NCBI RefSeq assembly: GCF_934561735.1
Contig: NZ_CAKTGT010000007.1
Location: 45,350 to 109,349, forward strand
Direction of reading: 5' to 3'
DNA: 64,000 bases
From: an uncultured Eubacterium sp.
GTDB lineage: Bacteria; Bacillota; Clostridia; Oscillospirales; Acutalibacteraceae
Below the pieces are notes generated by a model. That model worked only from the letters and a program-made list of their open reading frames with translations. It made no database searches and was not told the origin of the DNA. This document shows, piece by piece, positions 34,803 to 44,725 of this stretch (position 1 is the stretch's first letter; each line of letters opens with the position of its first letter). The position numbers and the translations under genes are program-made.

Positions 34803-35522
34803 ATGATAGAAATAATAGACTCAGCAGAACAATTTAACGAATGGACAAAGCGTGACATCTACTCAATTAGGGTGTTGTCATTGCTTGAGTCCTATGGAAC
34901 AAAATATCATTTTGCAACATTTTACCGTCAAATTATTGACGGCAAAATCACGGCAATTCTCTCACGGCTTGACAACGACATAACCCTTGCACTCGATGAT
35001 GGCTTTGATAATGCGGAATTTGTAAGATTTTTTTGTATAACGGGGCACGGTGCAATTCTTTGCGATCCTGCTTTTGAATTCGGTGCAAAATATGATGAAG
35101 GCGTAATTATGTCGTGTGAGCACAAGCTGGAAAGCGTTGTTCACGGAGCAGAAATTGATGAATATCCAAAACTTATGGACCTTTTCAATTTTGTGGATTA
35201 TGACGGTCAGGATTTCAAGGCTTGGTATGTTGATATAAGTCACAGAGTAAGGCATAATACCGCTAAAGCATATACTTTAAACTTTGACGGAAATATCATT
35301 TCAAGCGGTATTTTGTCATCAATTTATGACGGCTACGGTGTGCTTACAGCCGTAAGAACAGCAGATGAGTTCAGGCGTATGGGATATGGCGGACATCTTG
35401 TGTCTTATATTTGCTCGGATGTCAAAAACACCGTATATATAATGCGTGAAAAGGACATTAACGAGCATTTTTACACCGAACTCGGATTTGAAAATACAGG
35501 TATATGGAGAATGTACAGATGA
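34803..35522 (+). CDS. GNAT-family N-acetyltransferase
   Basis: The 239-residue protein ends in a GNAT domain. The acetyl-CoA loop appears as RRMGYGGHLVSYIC (about 188-201), preceded by strands with ILSSIYDGYGVLTAVRTADEF, and it ends YTELGFENTGIWRMYR, typical for the family. The N-terminal 120 residues are less conserved. Target unknown. The stop overlaps the next gene as ATGA. Confidence 0.8.
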   Translation: MIEIIDSAEQFNEWTKRDIYSIRVLSLLESYGTKYHFATFYRQIIDGKITAILSRLDNDITLALDDGFDNAEFVRFFCITGHGAILCDPAFEFGAKYDEGVIMSCEHKLESVVHGAEIDEYPKLMDLFNFVDYDGQDFKAWYVDISHRVRHNTAKAYTLNFDGNIISSGILSSIYDGYGVLTAVRTADEFRRMGYGGHLVSYICSDVKNTVYIMREKDINEHFYTELGFENTGIWRMYR

Positions 35523-36790
35523 ACCCATTTTTTAATATTGATGAAAAAATAGAAACAATGTCACAAAAAGCTCTCAATAAATGTCAAGATGCTTTTAAAA
35601 TCATTGATGAAATAACGGAATATAATCAACTCAAGGTGCAAAAAGCTTTTATTGATAACGGTATATCCGAAAGTCATTTTGCATCATCAACAGGCTACGG
35701 CTACGGCGACCGTGGCAGAGAAACTCTTGATAAAGTATGGGCACAGGTTTTCGGTGCCGAGGACGCTCTTGTTCGTCATAACTTCACTTGCGGAACGCAC
35801 ACCCTTGCAACTGCACTTTTCGGCGTGCTTCGTCCGGGCAATAAGATGCTTTGCGTAACCGGCACACCCTATGATACCATACATAATGTAATCGGTATTT
35901 CAGGTGAGGGAATGGGCTCATTAAAGGATTTCGGAGTTGAATATGACGAGGTCGCTTTAAAAGACAATGTGCCTGATTTGGAAGCTATCAAAAATGCGGT
36001 TGATGACAGCGTGACTATGGTTTATATTCAGCGTAGCCGTGGCTATGAACTTCGTCCGTCGCTCACAGTTGATGTAATTGCCGATATTGTCAAAACAGTA
36101 AAGGCTAAAAATCCAAATGTAATTGTTATGGTTGATAACTGCTATGGTGAGTTTACTCAAAAACTTGAACCTACCGAGGTTGGTGCGGATTTGATTGCAG
36201 GCTCACTCATCAAAAATGCGGGCGGCGGAATTGCAAGCACAGGCGGTTACATTGCAGGCAGACACGATTTGGTCGAAAAGTGTGCTTATAGGCTTACCAC
36301 TCCGGGACTCGGCAAAGAAGTTGGTTGTACAATCGGTATGAACAGAGAACTCTATATGGGATTGTTCTTTGCTCCGCATACTGTTGGCGAAGCTCTTAAA
36401 AGTGCTGTTTACATTTCTGCTCTTTTTGAGGGCTTCGGTTATGATGTAACACCTAAATATAACGAAAAACGAGGCGACATTGTTCAGTGCCTCGGTCTTG
36501 AAAATGAAGAAAGCCTTGTTGCTTTTTGTCAGGGTATTCAAAGCGGCAGTCCGATTGACAGCTTTGTTTCACCTGAGCCGTGGGATATGCCCGGCTATGA
36601 CAGCAAGGTAGTTATGGCAGCAGGTGCCTTTACATTAGGCTCATCAATCGAATTGTCTGCCGATGCGCCTATTCGAGAGCCGTTTTATGCTTGGATTCAG
36701 GGCGGACTCAATTTTCATTCGGCAAAAATTTGTGCTAAACTTGCGGCACAATCTATGCTTAATAAGGGGTTGTTAAAAGGTGGAATATAA
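35519..36790 (+). CDS. PLP enzyme of the methionine gamma-lyase-like / aluminium-resistance family
   Basis: The 423-residue protein belongs to the group annotated as aluminium resistance or YnbB. It has the signature STGYGYGDRGRETLDKVWA, FTCGTHTLATALFGVLRPG, MVDNCYGEFTQKLEP and the PLP lysine region GSLIKNAGGGIASTGGY. Related enzymes act on sulfur amino acids, but the substrate of this family is unproven. The ATG at 35519 has GGAGA 8 nt upstream and overlaps the preceding stop; an earlier in-frame Met (35504) is too close to any site. Confidence 0.88.
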   Translation: MNPFFNIDEKIETMSQKALNKCQDAFKIIDEITEYNQLKVQKAFIDNGISESHFASSTGYGYGDRGRETLDKVWAQVFGAEDALVRHNFTCGTHTLATALFGVLRPGNKMLCVTGTPYDTIHNVIGISGEGMGSLKDFGVEYDEVALKDNVPDLEAIKNAVDDSVTMVYIQRSRGYELRPSLTVDVIADIVKTVKAKNPNVIVMVDNCYGEFTQKLEPTEVGADLIAGSLIKNAGGGIASTGGYIAGRHDLVEKCAYRLTTPGLGKEVGCTIGMNRELYMGLFFAPHTVGEALKSAVYISALFEGFGYDVTPKYNEKRGDIVQCLGLENEESLVAFCQGIQSGSPIDSFVSPEPWDMPGYDSKVVMAAGAFTLGSSIELSADAPIREPFYAWIQGGLNFHSAKICAKLAAQSMLNKGLLKGGI

Positions 36791-37490
36791 CTATAAAGGA
36801 ATAAAACCCGAAAGTATTGAACTTCTTTGTCTCAATCGTTTTAACGATTCAAAACCGTTTTATGAGGAACACAAGGAAGAACTTAAACAGGGAATTACCG
36901 TTCCGCTTCGCCAAATGGTGCTCGATATGTCGGATGTGCTGTTTGACATTGATGACAAAATGTATCTTGACCCTGTAAGAGTTCATTCCCGTATTCACAG
37001 AGATACAAGGGGCAACCGTTCAAAGATTAAATACAGAGAAAATATGTGGGTGTTCTTCAGACGATATAAAAAAGAATATCCGTCTGCACCTTTTTATTAT
37101 TTTGAATTTTATCCAAATTGTTACGGTTACGGTCTTGTTTTTTGGACTTGGAAAGCAAGCGATTTCAGGCTTGTTCATCAAATGATTGTTGAACAGCCAA
37201 AAAGATTCAGAAAAGCACTAAAAGCGTGTGAGGATGCGGGTTTTACCTTCGATGCACACGATTACTATAAAAAAGAAATTTATCCCGACGCTCCAAAGGA
37301 TTTAAAACCTTATTTGCTTGCGAAAAACTTTTCGTTCACATATAACAGCGTTGATATGAGCAGAATAGCATCAAGCACAATTATTGACGAGATGAGGCTG
37401 GCTTTTGACATTGCCCGTCCTATGTATGAGTTTATGATTGAAGCACACGAAAAAATGATGTTTGAGGGTCTTATAAAACCGGAGGAATAA
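36780..37490 (+). CDS. DUF2461 family protein
   Basis: A 236-residue soluble protein with a GTG start. The DUF2461 pattern is visible: LCLNRFNDSKPFYEEHKEEL at the N-terminus, VHSRIHRDTRGNRSKIKYRENMW, then YYFEFYPNCYGYGLVFW, and DLKPYLLAKNFSFTY. No biochemical role is established for the family. It overlaps the PLP-enzyme gene by 11 nt and ends 5 nt before addB. Confidence 0.85.
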   Translation: MEYNYKGIKPESIELLCLNRFNDSKPFYEEHKEELKQGITVPLRQMVLDMSDVLFDIDDKMYLDPVRVHSRIHRDTRGNRSKIKYRENMWVFFRRYKKEYPSAPFYYFEFYPNCYGYGLVFWTWKASDFRLVHQMIVEQPKRFRKALKACEDAGFTFDAHDYYKKEIYPDAPKDLKPYLLAKNFSFTYNSVDMSRIASSTIIDEMRLAFDIARPMYEFMIEAHEKMMFEGLIKPEE

Positions 37491-37495
37491 TTGCT

Positions 37496-40400
37496 ATGTT
37501 ACAGCTTGTACTCGGTCGTTCCGGAAGCGGTAAAACCGAATATGTCTTTTCACACATAAAAGAACTTGTTGAAAGCGGAGAACAAAATATTCTTTTGATT
37601 ACTCCCGAGCAGTATTCTTTCATCAGTGAAAGACGACTTCTAAAGGATTTGGGAGAAAGCAGAGTCAATTCGGTAGAAAATGGCTCTTTTTCCCGTTTGT
37701 CAAATGAAATTGCCCGAAAATACGGTGCCGCACCTTTGCCTGTTTTAAGTAAAGGTGCAAAAGCGGTTGTCTTTAAAAAAGCCTGTGAAAGTATCAAGGA
37801 CGATTTAAAACTTTTCGGCAAAAACACCGATAATGTTGCTTTTATTAATTCGGCAATTAAGATTTATGATGAGATGAAGTCTTGCCGAGTTTCAGCCGAA
37901 GATGTTATGAAAGCGTCAGTTAATACCGAAAAAGAAACTCTGTCGCAAAAGTTATATGATATTTCTCTTATTATGTCTGCTTACGATTCGTATATAGCCG
38001 ACAGATTTCTTGACGGTGCAAGCGAACTTACAAGACTTTATGAAAAACTTTTGAATTTGGACTATTTTGTGGGCAGAACCGTATTTATAGACGGTTTTAA
38101 CGGTTTTGTTGCTCAGGAATATAAAATTCTTGAGATTATTTTGGCTCAGGCAAAAGCTGTTTATATAACTTTTGGCACAGATTCACATCTGAATAATGAC
38201 AAATACAATCTTTTTTCATATGTAAACAGCAATATTAATTATCTTAGAGAAGCCGCACAAAATGCCGGCACCTCAATGCTTGCTCCTATTTATTTAACCG
38301 AAAATCACAGGTTTAACAATGAAGAACTCAGGTTAAGTGAAAAGTTTGTTTTTTCAAATGTAAAAGAGCCTCGTGAAGAAGTACCGCAAAATATAGAACT
38401 TTACGGTGCAAAAAATGTTACGGATGAATGTGATTTTGTGTCAGACAGAATTTCAAAATTGCTTCGCTCGGGTGTCAAAGCGTCCGATATTGCCGTGATT
38501 TGCCGTGATTTGGATAAATATCAAAAAGAACTCCAATTTTCTTTTTCAAAATATAATATTCCTTATTTTGATGATGAAAGGCAGAATATTTCGTCCGAGC
38601 CTCTTATTATGTTTGTTAATTTCCTTTTAAGATGCTCGATATATTCACTTTCATCAAATGATATTTTTTCAATGCTCAAAACAGGTCTTACCGCTCTTGA
38701 GGATGAGGCTGTCAATGAACTTGAAAATTATGCTTTTATATGGAACGTTAACGGCTCAAAATGGAAAAAAGAATTTACAAATTCACCAAAAGGCTTTTCG
38801 GAAGAAATGTCCGAAAACGATATAAAAAAACTTAAAAATATAAATGACAGCAGAGAATATGTTGTCAGCCGACTTCAAAATTTTATGGCATCTTGTAAAA
38901 AGAAATGCACCGCAGATATTTGCAAGGCTGTGTATTTTACGCTTATTGATTTTTCGGTAGACGAAAATCTCCGTATTCTTGCAAAATCGCTTAATGAAAA
39001 CGGCAAGTCCGTTCTTGCTTTTGAGCAGGGCAGAGTTTGGGATTTACTTATGAATATTCTTGACAGGCTTGCAACCGTTTCAACAGATGAAGAACTTACC
39101 GTTAAGGATTTTTACAAGCTTTTCAATCTTATGATTATGAATGAAGACCTCGGCTCTGTTCCGTCCGGTCTTGATAATGTTCAAATCGGTTCTGCCGACA
39201 GAATCAGATGCAACAATCCGTATGCTGTTTTTGTTGTCGGTGCAAATGAGGGTGAGTTTCCTCAAGCTGTTACTTCCTCCGGTTTGCTGTCCGAAAGTGA
39301 CAGAAATATTCTTATAGACAATAAATTCAAATTATATTCATACGGTGAAACTCTTAATGCACAGGAAAAATATTTTGCTTATATGGCTCTTGCCGCACCG
39401 AGCGATAAACTTTATGTATCATTCAGAAACAGCAGTTCCGACGGTGCCGAGAGTATTATTGTCAGCGAATTAAAAGCACTGTTTACAAACCTCCGGGTTA
39501 ATTCAGCCGATTATGATTATTCTCTTTCAAAAGTTGAAACCGATGCCAATACCTTTGAAATTTTGGCTTCAAACTATGATGACAATGCCGAATTTGTTGC
39601 AACATTGAAGCAATATTTTGCCGAAAAACCCGAATATGAAAGCAGACTTTCAGCGGTTGAAAGACTGTCAAAAAATGATAATATAATAATTAAAAATCCC
39701 GATTTGGCACGAAAACTTTTCAAAAACGATATGTACCTTTCAGTGTCAAAAATTGAGGATTATTATAAGTGTGCCTTTAGGTATTATTGTAAATTCGGGC
39801 TTAATGCCCGTCCGAGAATAAAGGCGGAAATGAACCCTATGCAAACAGGTTCGGTTATTCACTATGTTCTTGAATGTATCATCAAAGAATACGGCTCAAA
39901 AGGGATTTTAAGCCTTGATAACGCCGAGATAACGAGTATTGTAAGAAAATACTTAAAAGAGTATTTGGAAACAAAAATGGGCGATTACAGCGAGTTTACA
40001 GTCAGGTTTAAGTATCAGTTTATGCGTTTGTCAAAGCTTATTTCGTATGTTGTTTTCAGACTTCGTGACGAATTTGAAAACAGTGATTTTGAACCTCGTG
40101 CCTTTGAACTTTCAATCGGTAACGGTGAAAACGGCGAAAGCGTAAAATCACAGGTTATCAATCTTGCGGACGGCGGCACAATTCAAATAAGAGGCTCTAT
40201 CGACAGAGTAGATACATATACCGAAAACGGTGAGCAATATGTCCGTGTTGTGGATTATAAGAGCGGAACTAAAAAATTTAAACTCAGTGATATTTTGTAT
40301 GGCCTTAATTTGCAAATGTTCGTTTATTTGTTTACGCTTTGCAAAAGCGACAACGAACTTGCAGGTAAGGAAGCCGGGGTTTTGTATCTTCATTCGGCAA

Positions 40401-40840
40401 GAAGCATCTATAATGTTTCAAGAAACAGTCTTTACAATGAGGTTTCGGATGGGGATGACAAATCATACAAAATGCTAGGAGTCGTTCTTAATGATGACGA
40501 ACATAAAATTGCCGAGCATATGGAACATGATTTAAAGGGCAGATTTATAGATGCAAAAGCTTATGCCAAAGGCGGAGTTGGCGGCAGTATCGTAAGCCTT
40601 GAGGATATGGGTAGAATTTCGCATAAAATAGACAGTCTGATTGAACAAATGGGTATTAATCTCCATATGGGCAAAATTATGCAGAATCCCGTTGATTCTC
40701 CGACACATAACAATACTTGCGAATTTTGCGATTATTCTTCCGTTTGTGCCAACAGAAAAGAAATTGAACCTAAAGAGTTGGAAGAGTACTCTTTTTCAAA
40801 GACACTTGAAATACTGAAGGAGGATGATACAAATGCCTAA
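37496..40840 (+). CDS. addB: AddB subunit of the AddAB helicase-nuclease
   Basis: With AddA it processes double-strand breaks for RecA loading in Gram-positive bacteria. It has 1114 residues. Walker A is GRSGSGKT (7-14). The C-terminal nuclease domain contains VVDYKSGTKKF. The four iron-sulfur cysteines expected for AddB are present: one in YYKCAFRYYC and three in CEFCDYSSVC (C-x2-C-x5-C) near the end. It overlaps addA by 8 nt. Confidence 0.95.
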   Translation: MLQLVLGRSGSGKTEYVFSHIKELVESGEQNILLITPEQYSFISERRLLKDLGESRVNSVENGSFSRLSNEIARKYGAAPLPVLSKGAKAVVFKKACESIKDDLKLFGKNTDNVAFINSAIKIYDEMKSCRVSAEDVMKASVNTEKETLSQKLYDISLIMSAYDSYIADRFLDGASELTRLYEKLLNLDYFVGRTVFIDGFNGFVAQEYKILEIILAQAKAVYITFGTDSHLNNDKYNLFSYVNSNINYLREAAQNAGTSMLAPIYLTENHRFNNEELRLSEKFVFSNVKEPREEVPQNIELYGAKNVTDECDFVSDRISKLLRSGVKASDIAVICRDLDKYQKELQFSFSKYNIPYFDDERQNISSEPLIMFVNFLLRCSIYSLSSNDIFSMLKTGLTALEDEAVNELENYAFIWNVNGSKWKKEFTNSPKGFSEEMSENDIKKLKNINDSREYVVSRLQNFMASCKKKCTADICKAVYFTLIDFSVDENLRILAKSLNENGKSVLAFEQGRVWDLLMNILDRLATVSTDEELTVKDFYKLFNLMIMNEDLGSVPSGLDNVQIGSADRIRCNNPYAVFVVGANEGEFPQAVTSSGLLSESDRNILIDNKFKLYSYGETLNAQEKYFAYMALAAPSDKLYVSFRNSSSDGAESIIVSELKALFTNLRVNSADYDYSLSKVETDANTFEILASNYDDNAEFVATLKQYFAEKPEYESRLSAVERLSKNDNIIIKNPDLARKLFKNDMYLSVSKIEDYYKCAFRYYCKFGLNARPRIKAEMNPMQTGSVIHYVLECIIKEYGSKGILSLDNAEITSIVRKYLKEYLETKMGDYSEFTVRFKYQFMRLSKLISYVVFRLRDEFENSDFEPRAFELSIGNGENGESVKSQVINLADGGTIQIRGSIDRVDTYTENGEQYVRVVDYKSGTKKFKLSDILYGLNLQMFVYLFTLCKSDNELAGKEAGVLYLHSARSIYNVSRNSLYNEVSDGDDKSYKMLGVVLNDDEHKIAEHMEHDLKGRFIDAKAYAKGGVGGSIVSLEDMGRISHKIDSLIEQMGINLHMGKIMQNPVDSPTHNNTCEFCDYSSVCANRKEIEPKELEEYSFSKTLEILKEDDTNA

Positions 40841-43800
40841 TTGGACAAAACCGCAACAAAATGCTATAGAAGCCCGTGGCAGTAACATTCTCGTCAGTGC
40901 GGCGGCAGGCTCCGGAAAAACCGCAGTTTTGGTAGAGCGTGTTATACGGCTTATTACAGATGTTACGCTTAATGTAGATGTTGACAAACTTCTTATAGTT
41001 ACATTTACAAATGCAGCGGCGGCAGAAATGAAAAGCAGAATTGCCAAAGCTTTGCTTAAAATTATAAAAGAAAATCCAAACGATACCAACGCCCACAAAC
41101 AGCTTTCGCTTTTGCCTAATGCCAAGGTTTCAACTATAGATTCGTTTTGTATAGGATTGGTTAGGGAAAATTTCTTTAATCTTGATATAGAACAGGATTT
41201 TAAAATTCTTGATAATTCCGAAAATTCTATTCTTGAACAAACCGCAATAGATGAAGTCCTCGGTGCTCTTTATGAAGAAAACGGCGACGGATTTAAAGAA
41301 CTTGTTGATATGTTTTCATCAACAAAGGACGACAAGGGCTTTGCCGAAACAGTAAAAAAAATCAGTCACTTCATTTCTTCGCAGTCTTTTCCGAATATTT
41401 GGCTTGATGAAGTTTGCGAAGAATACAATCCCGATGTTAAGTTTGAGGACTCATTTTTTGCTCAGTATGTCTTTGATGAAACAAATGAACTTTTAACGGT
41501 TGCAAAAGACCTTTATATACAGTCAAAACAAGCATTGACCCCGTTAAACGATAAGCATTTAAAACTTCTTGATATGCTTGACAGCGATTATAAAATTATA
41601 GATGCGTTGCTAAAAAATGCCGCAAACCGTAAATGGGACGAACAGCTTGATGTGCTTGAAAATCTCTCGTTTGTAAGATTTCCGACCGTTAAATGCAATG
41701 AAAAGGATTTTGTAAAAGCCAATAGAGATTTGTATAAGGAGATTATTACTAAATCAATTGCTCCTATGTATTCGGTACGAAGCAAAGATTACACAAATGA
41801 TTGTATGTTGCTTTATCCTGTAATAAAAAAACTTACCGAAGTTGTAAAACTGTTTAATCAAAAAACATATGAAATGAAAAAAGAAATTAACTCTTTTACT
41901 TTTTCGGATATTGAGCATTTTGCAATTAATCTTTTGTTTTATCCCGATGAAAACGGTGATATTGTAAGAACCGATTTGGCAAAAGAACTTGAATTATCGT
42001 TTTACGAAATTTTAGTTGACGAATATCAGGATACCAATTCGGCTCAGGATATGCTGTTTGCCGTTTTGTCAAACGACAAAAATCGATTTATGGTAGGGGA
42101 TGTTAAACAAAGTATTTACAAATTCCGCCTTGCAATGCCTTTTATCTTTACAAAGAAAAAGGATGCTTATCAATTATATGATAAAGACAGTAATGCAACA
42201 AGGCAAAAAATCATTTTGAGCAATAATTTTCGCTCACGCAAGGGCGTGTGCGATTATGTCAATTTTGTTTGCAAAAATATAATGTCCAAAAAAGTCGGCG
42301 GTATAGATTATAATGAAGAGGAAATGCTTAATTCTTCCGCTGATTTTAATGATACGGATGTGCCGTCGGCTCAAATAAAATATGTTTCCGTTCCCGACGG
42401 TGAAAATGCCGATGAATACGAAGCACATCAAATTGCCAATTATATTATTAAAAAGGTTAATAATAAAGAAAAAATTAAAGACGGCGATATTTATAGAGAA
42501 ATTCGCTACGGTGACTTTGCAATTCTTCTTCGCAGTGCAAAAGGAAGAATGAATGTAATTGCCGATGTCTTTGCCGGGTACGGTATTCCTACAGTGTCAA
42601 ATAACAAGGTTAACTTGCTTGATAATAAGGAAGTTGTAATTTTGCTTAATTTCCTGCGTGTTATAGACAATCCTACACAGGATATTCCGCTTCTTGCAAC
42701 GCTTATGTCTGTATTTTACGGTTATAGTGCTGATGAAATTTCACAAGCAAAGGTTGATTATCCTTACGGTAATTTGTATTCTTCCGTATCAAAATCCGAT
42801 GTTTTTTCAAAATTTGTTGACGATTTAAAGATGTACAGAGAATTCGCTTCGTCAATGAGCGTAGAAAATCTTGTTCGCCGAATTATAGGCGATACATCAT
42901 ATTTGTCTGTTATATCCGCTATGGGCAATCATGAGCAAAGAGTGCAAAATGTTAAGCTTCTTATTGATATTGCAAAAAAATTTGATAACGGCGAAAATGT
43001 CGGACTGACCGCATTTATCAGATATGTTGATTATATTATTGAAAACAAATTTAATGTGGAAAGTGCTACAGTAAACGATGCGGGTAAAGACGCTGTTGCA
43101 ATTATGACCGTTCATCACTCAAAAGGACTTGAATTTCCTGTGTGTATTCTTGCCGGAGCAAATCGTAAATATAATAAGGATGATGTTAATAAAGACCTTA
43201 TTCAGCTTAACGCTCGGCGTGGTATAGGAGTAAAAATCTATGACGATCAAACGCTTTGCAGATTTAATTCGCTTCAATTCAGCGTTATTAAAGATATCAA
43301 TACATATGAAATGATGAGTGAAAATCTGCGTGTCCTTTATGTTGCAATGACAAGAGCGAAAGAGCAGTTTGTAACCTTTATATCCGTGTCGTCTAAAGGC
43401 GGAGTGGAAGCGTATGTTGATTCACTTTCAAAAAAACTTATTTCTTCAAGTTCTTCAACTGTGCCGATAATATCTCCTTTTACGGTAAAAAAAGCCAATA
43501 CGGACGCCGAACTGTTAACTCTCTGTGCACTTATACATAAGGATGGAAGTATTCTTCGTGATATGTGTTCAAAAGACGATATAGGCTTTGATATGTATTC
43601 GGATTTTCATTTGGATATTGAACTTCCCAATAAAGAAATTGAGCCTGAACAGCAGGAAAAATTGCAGGTTCCTTATAATCCCGAACTTCTTTCTCGACTT
43701 AAAGATAAACTTAGTTTTAGGTACGAACGCCTCGGAGTGTCGGAATTTACTTCAAAGCGTACCGCTTCATCTCTTGATGCCGCCGAGCAGGATTTTAAAT

Positions 43801-44342
43801 ATCTCACTTCATCCAAACCGGCGTTTTTGAACAAAGAAAATATGACTGCGGCACAAAAGGGTACGGCAATGCATACTTTTATGCAGTTTTGCGATTATGA
43901 TTTTGCAAAGGCAGACCTTGAAAATGAGATTGAACGATTGGTTTCTCTTTCGTTTTTAACCGATGAGCAGGCAAAGAGTCTTGACAGAAAAAAACTTTCG
44001 GCATTTTTTAACGGAGCTTTTGCCGAGAGAATGTTCGGCAGTGCACATATTTACCGGGAAATAAAAGTTTCGTCATTCGTTCCGGTTAACGAAATTGAAG
44101 ATACGGAATTTACCGATGAAGTCCTTATCCAAGGTATTGCCGATTGTGTATTTGAAGAAAACGGAGAACTTGTGCTTGTTGATTATAAAACCGACAAAGC
44201 AGACAGTGAGGAAGAACTCATTGATAAATACAAAAATCAAATTGCTTTTTATAAAAAAGCAGTGGCAAAAACATTAATGAAACCGGTAAAAGAAGCGGTA
44301 TTGTACTCGTTTTCACTAAATAAAGTGTGTATTTACAAATAA
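40833..44342 (+). CDS. addA: AddA subunit of the AddAB helicase-nuclease
   Basis: A UvrD-like helicase with a C-terminal nuclease domain, 1169 residues. MPNWTKPQQNAIEARG holds the Q motif; Walker A is SAAAGSGKT; motif II is VDEYQDTN; MTVHHSKGLEFPVCI and YVAMTRAKEQ are helicase motifs V-VI; LVDYKTDKA is the nuclease motif. The ATG at 40833 sits 9 nt after AAGGAGG. An ATG at 40824 directly touches that site, so it is rejected. It is the last gene of the unit; no clear terminator was found before the rpmE promoter. Confidence 0.97.
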   Translation: MPNWTKPQQNAIEARGSNILVSAAAGSGKTAVLVERVIRLITDVTLNVDVDKLLIVTFTNAAAAEMKSRIAKALLKIIKENPNDTNAHKQLSLLPNAKVSTIDSFCIGLVRENFFNLDIEQDFKILDNSENSILEQTAIDEVLGALYEENGDGFKELVDMFSSTKDDKGFAETVKKISHFISSQSFPNIWLDEVCEEYNPDVKFEDSFFAQYVFDETNELLTVAKDLYIQSKQALTPLNDKHLKLLDMLDSDYKIIDALLKNAANRKWDEQLDVLENLSFVRFPTVKCNEKDFVKANRDLYKEIITKSIAPMYSVRSKDYTNDCMLLYPVIKKLTEVVKLFNQKTYEMKKEINSFTFSDIEHFAINLLFYPDENGDIVRTDLAKELELSFYEILVDEYQDTNSAQDMLFAVLSNDKNRFMVGDVKQSIYKFRLAMPFIFTKKKDAYQLYDKDSNATRQKIILSNNFRSRKGVCDYVNFVCKNIMSKKVGGIDYNEEEMLNSSADFNDTDVPSAQIKYVSVPDGENADEYEAHQIANYIIKKVNNKEKIKDGDIYREIRYGDFAILLRSAKGRMNVIADVFAGYGIPTVSNNKVNLLDNKEVVILLNFLRVIDNPTQDIPLLATLMSVFYGYSADEISQAKVDYPYGNLYSSVSKSDVFSKFVDDLKMYREFASSMSVENLVRRIIGDTSYLSVISAMGNHEQRVQNVKLLIDIAKKFDNGENVGLTAFIRYVDYIIENKFNVESATVNDAGKDAVAIMTVHHSKGLEFPVCILAGANRKYNKDDVNKDLIQLNARRGIGVKIYDDQTLCRFNSLQFSVIKDINTYEMMSENLRVLYVAMTRAKEQFVTFISVSSKGGVEAYVDSLSKKLISSSSSTVPIISPFTVKKANTDAELLTLCALIHKDGSILRDMCSKDDIGFDMYSDFHLDIELPNKEIEPEQQEKLQVPYNPELLSRLKDKLSFRYERLGVSEFTSKRTASSLDAAEQDFKYLTSSKPAFLNKENMTAAQKGTAMHTFMQFCDYDFAKADLENEIERLVSLSFLTDEQAKSLDRKKLSAFFNGAFAERMFGSAHIYREIKVSSFVPVNEIEDTEFTDEVLIQGIADCVFEENGELVLVDYKTDKADSEEELIDKYKNQIAFYKKAVAKTLMKPVKEAVLYSFSLNKVCIYK

Positions 44343-44356
44343 ATTCAAAAAAACAC

Positions 44357-44385
44357 TTGCATTTTGTGTTAAACTTTGTTATAAT
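44357..44385 (+). promoter_or_regulatory. Sigma-A promoter for rpmE
   Basis: TTGCAT (44357-44362) and TATAAT (44380-44385) are 17 nt apart. The start is about 65 nt before rpmE. Confidence 0.75.
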
Positions 44386-44402
44386 TCTTGCGTTATAAGA
44401 TT

Positions 44403-44432
44403 TAGTTGAAAACAGCTATATTCTTTCGACTA
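44403..44432 (+). promoter_or_regulatory. Hairpin in the rpmE leader
   Basis: TAGTTGAAA (44403-44411) pairs with TTTCGACTA (44424-44432, one G-U) around a 12-nt loop. No T run follows. It lies in the untranslated leader, 16 nt or more before the ribosome binding site. It may be a binding site for autogenous control, which is inference. Confidence 0.35.
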
Positions 44433-44458
44433 TCGGCAATTTAAGCGAGGTGAAAGTA

Positions 44459-44662
44459 ATGAAAGACGGAATTCATCCAGAATATCAGACATGCACAGTT
44501 AAGTGTGCTTGCGGTGCAACATTTGAAACAAAGAGCACTAAAGGCGATATGAAAGTTGATATTTGCTCAAAGTGTCACCCATTCTATACAGGTAAGCAAA
44601 AGCTTGTAGATACAGGTGGACGAGTTGAGAGATTCAACAAGAGATTTGCTAAGAAGGGCTAA
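44459..44662 (+). CDS. rpmE: Ribosomal protein L31
   Basis: A 67-residue large-subunit protein that begins MKDGIHPEYQ as expected. It is the zinc-binding (C+) form: CACG and CSKCHPFYTGKQK supply the cysteines. The ATG at 44459 follows GCGAGGTG; the in-frame GTG at 44450 overlaps that site. Monocistronic, with its own promoter and terminator. Confidence 0.96.
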   Translation: MKDGIHPEYQTCTVKCACGATFETKSTKGDMKVDICSKCHPFYTGKQKLVDTGGRVERFNKRFAKKG

Positions 44663-44674
44663 TCAAAAAATAAC

Positions 44675-44712
44675 GGCAACAGTTGGTACAACCTCTGTTG
44701 CCTTGTTTTTTC
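44675..44712 (+). terminator. Terminator after rpmE
   Basis: GGCAACAG (44675-44682) pairs with CTGTTGCC (44695-44702), followed by a T-rich run. Confidence 0.88.
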
Positions 44713-44725
44713 TTTTGGAGGATGT

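Noticed and set aside
40824..40832. ATG at 40824 as the addA start
   Set aside because: It touches the AAGGAGG site directly; the ATG at 40833 has proper spacing.
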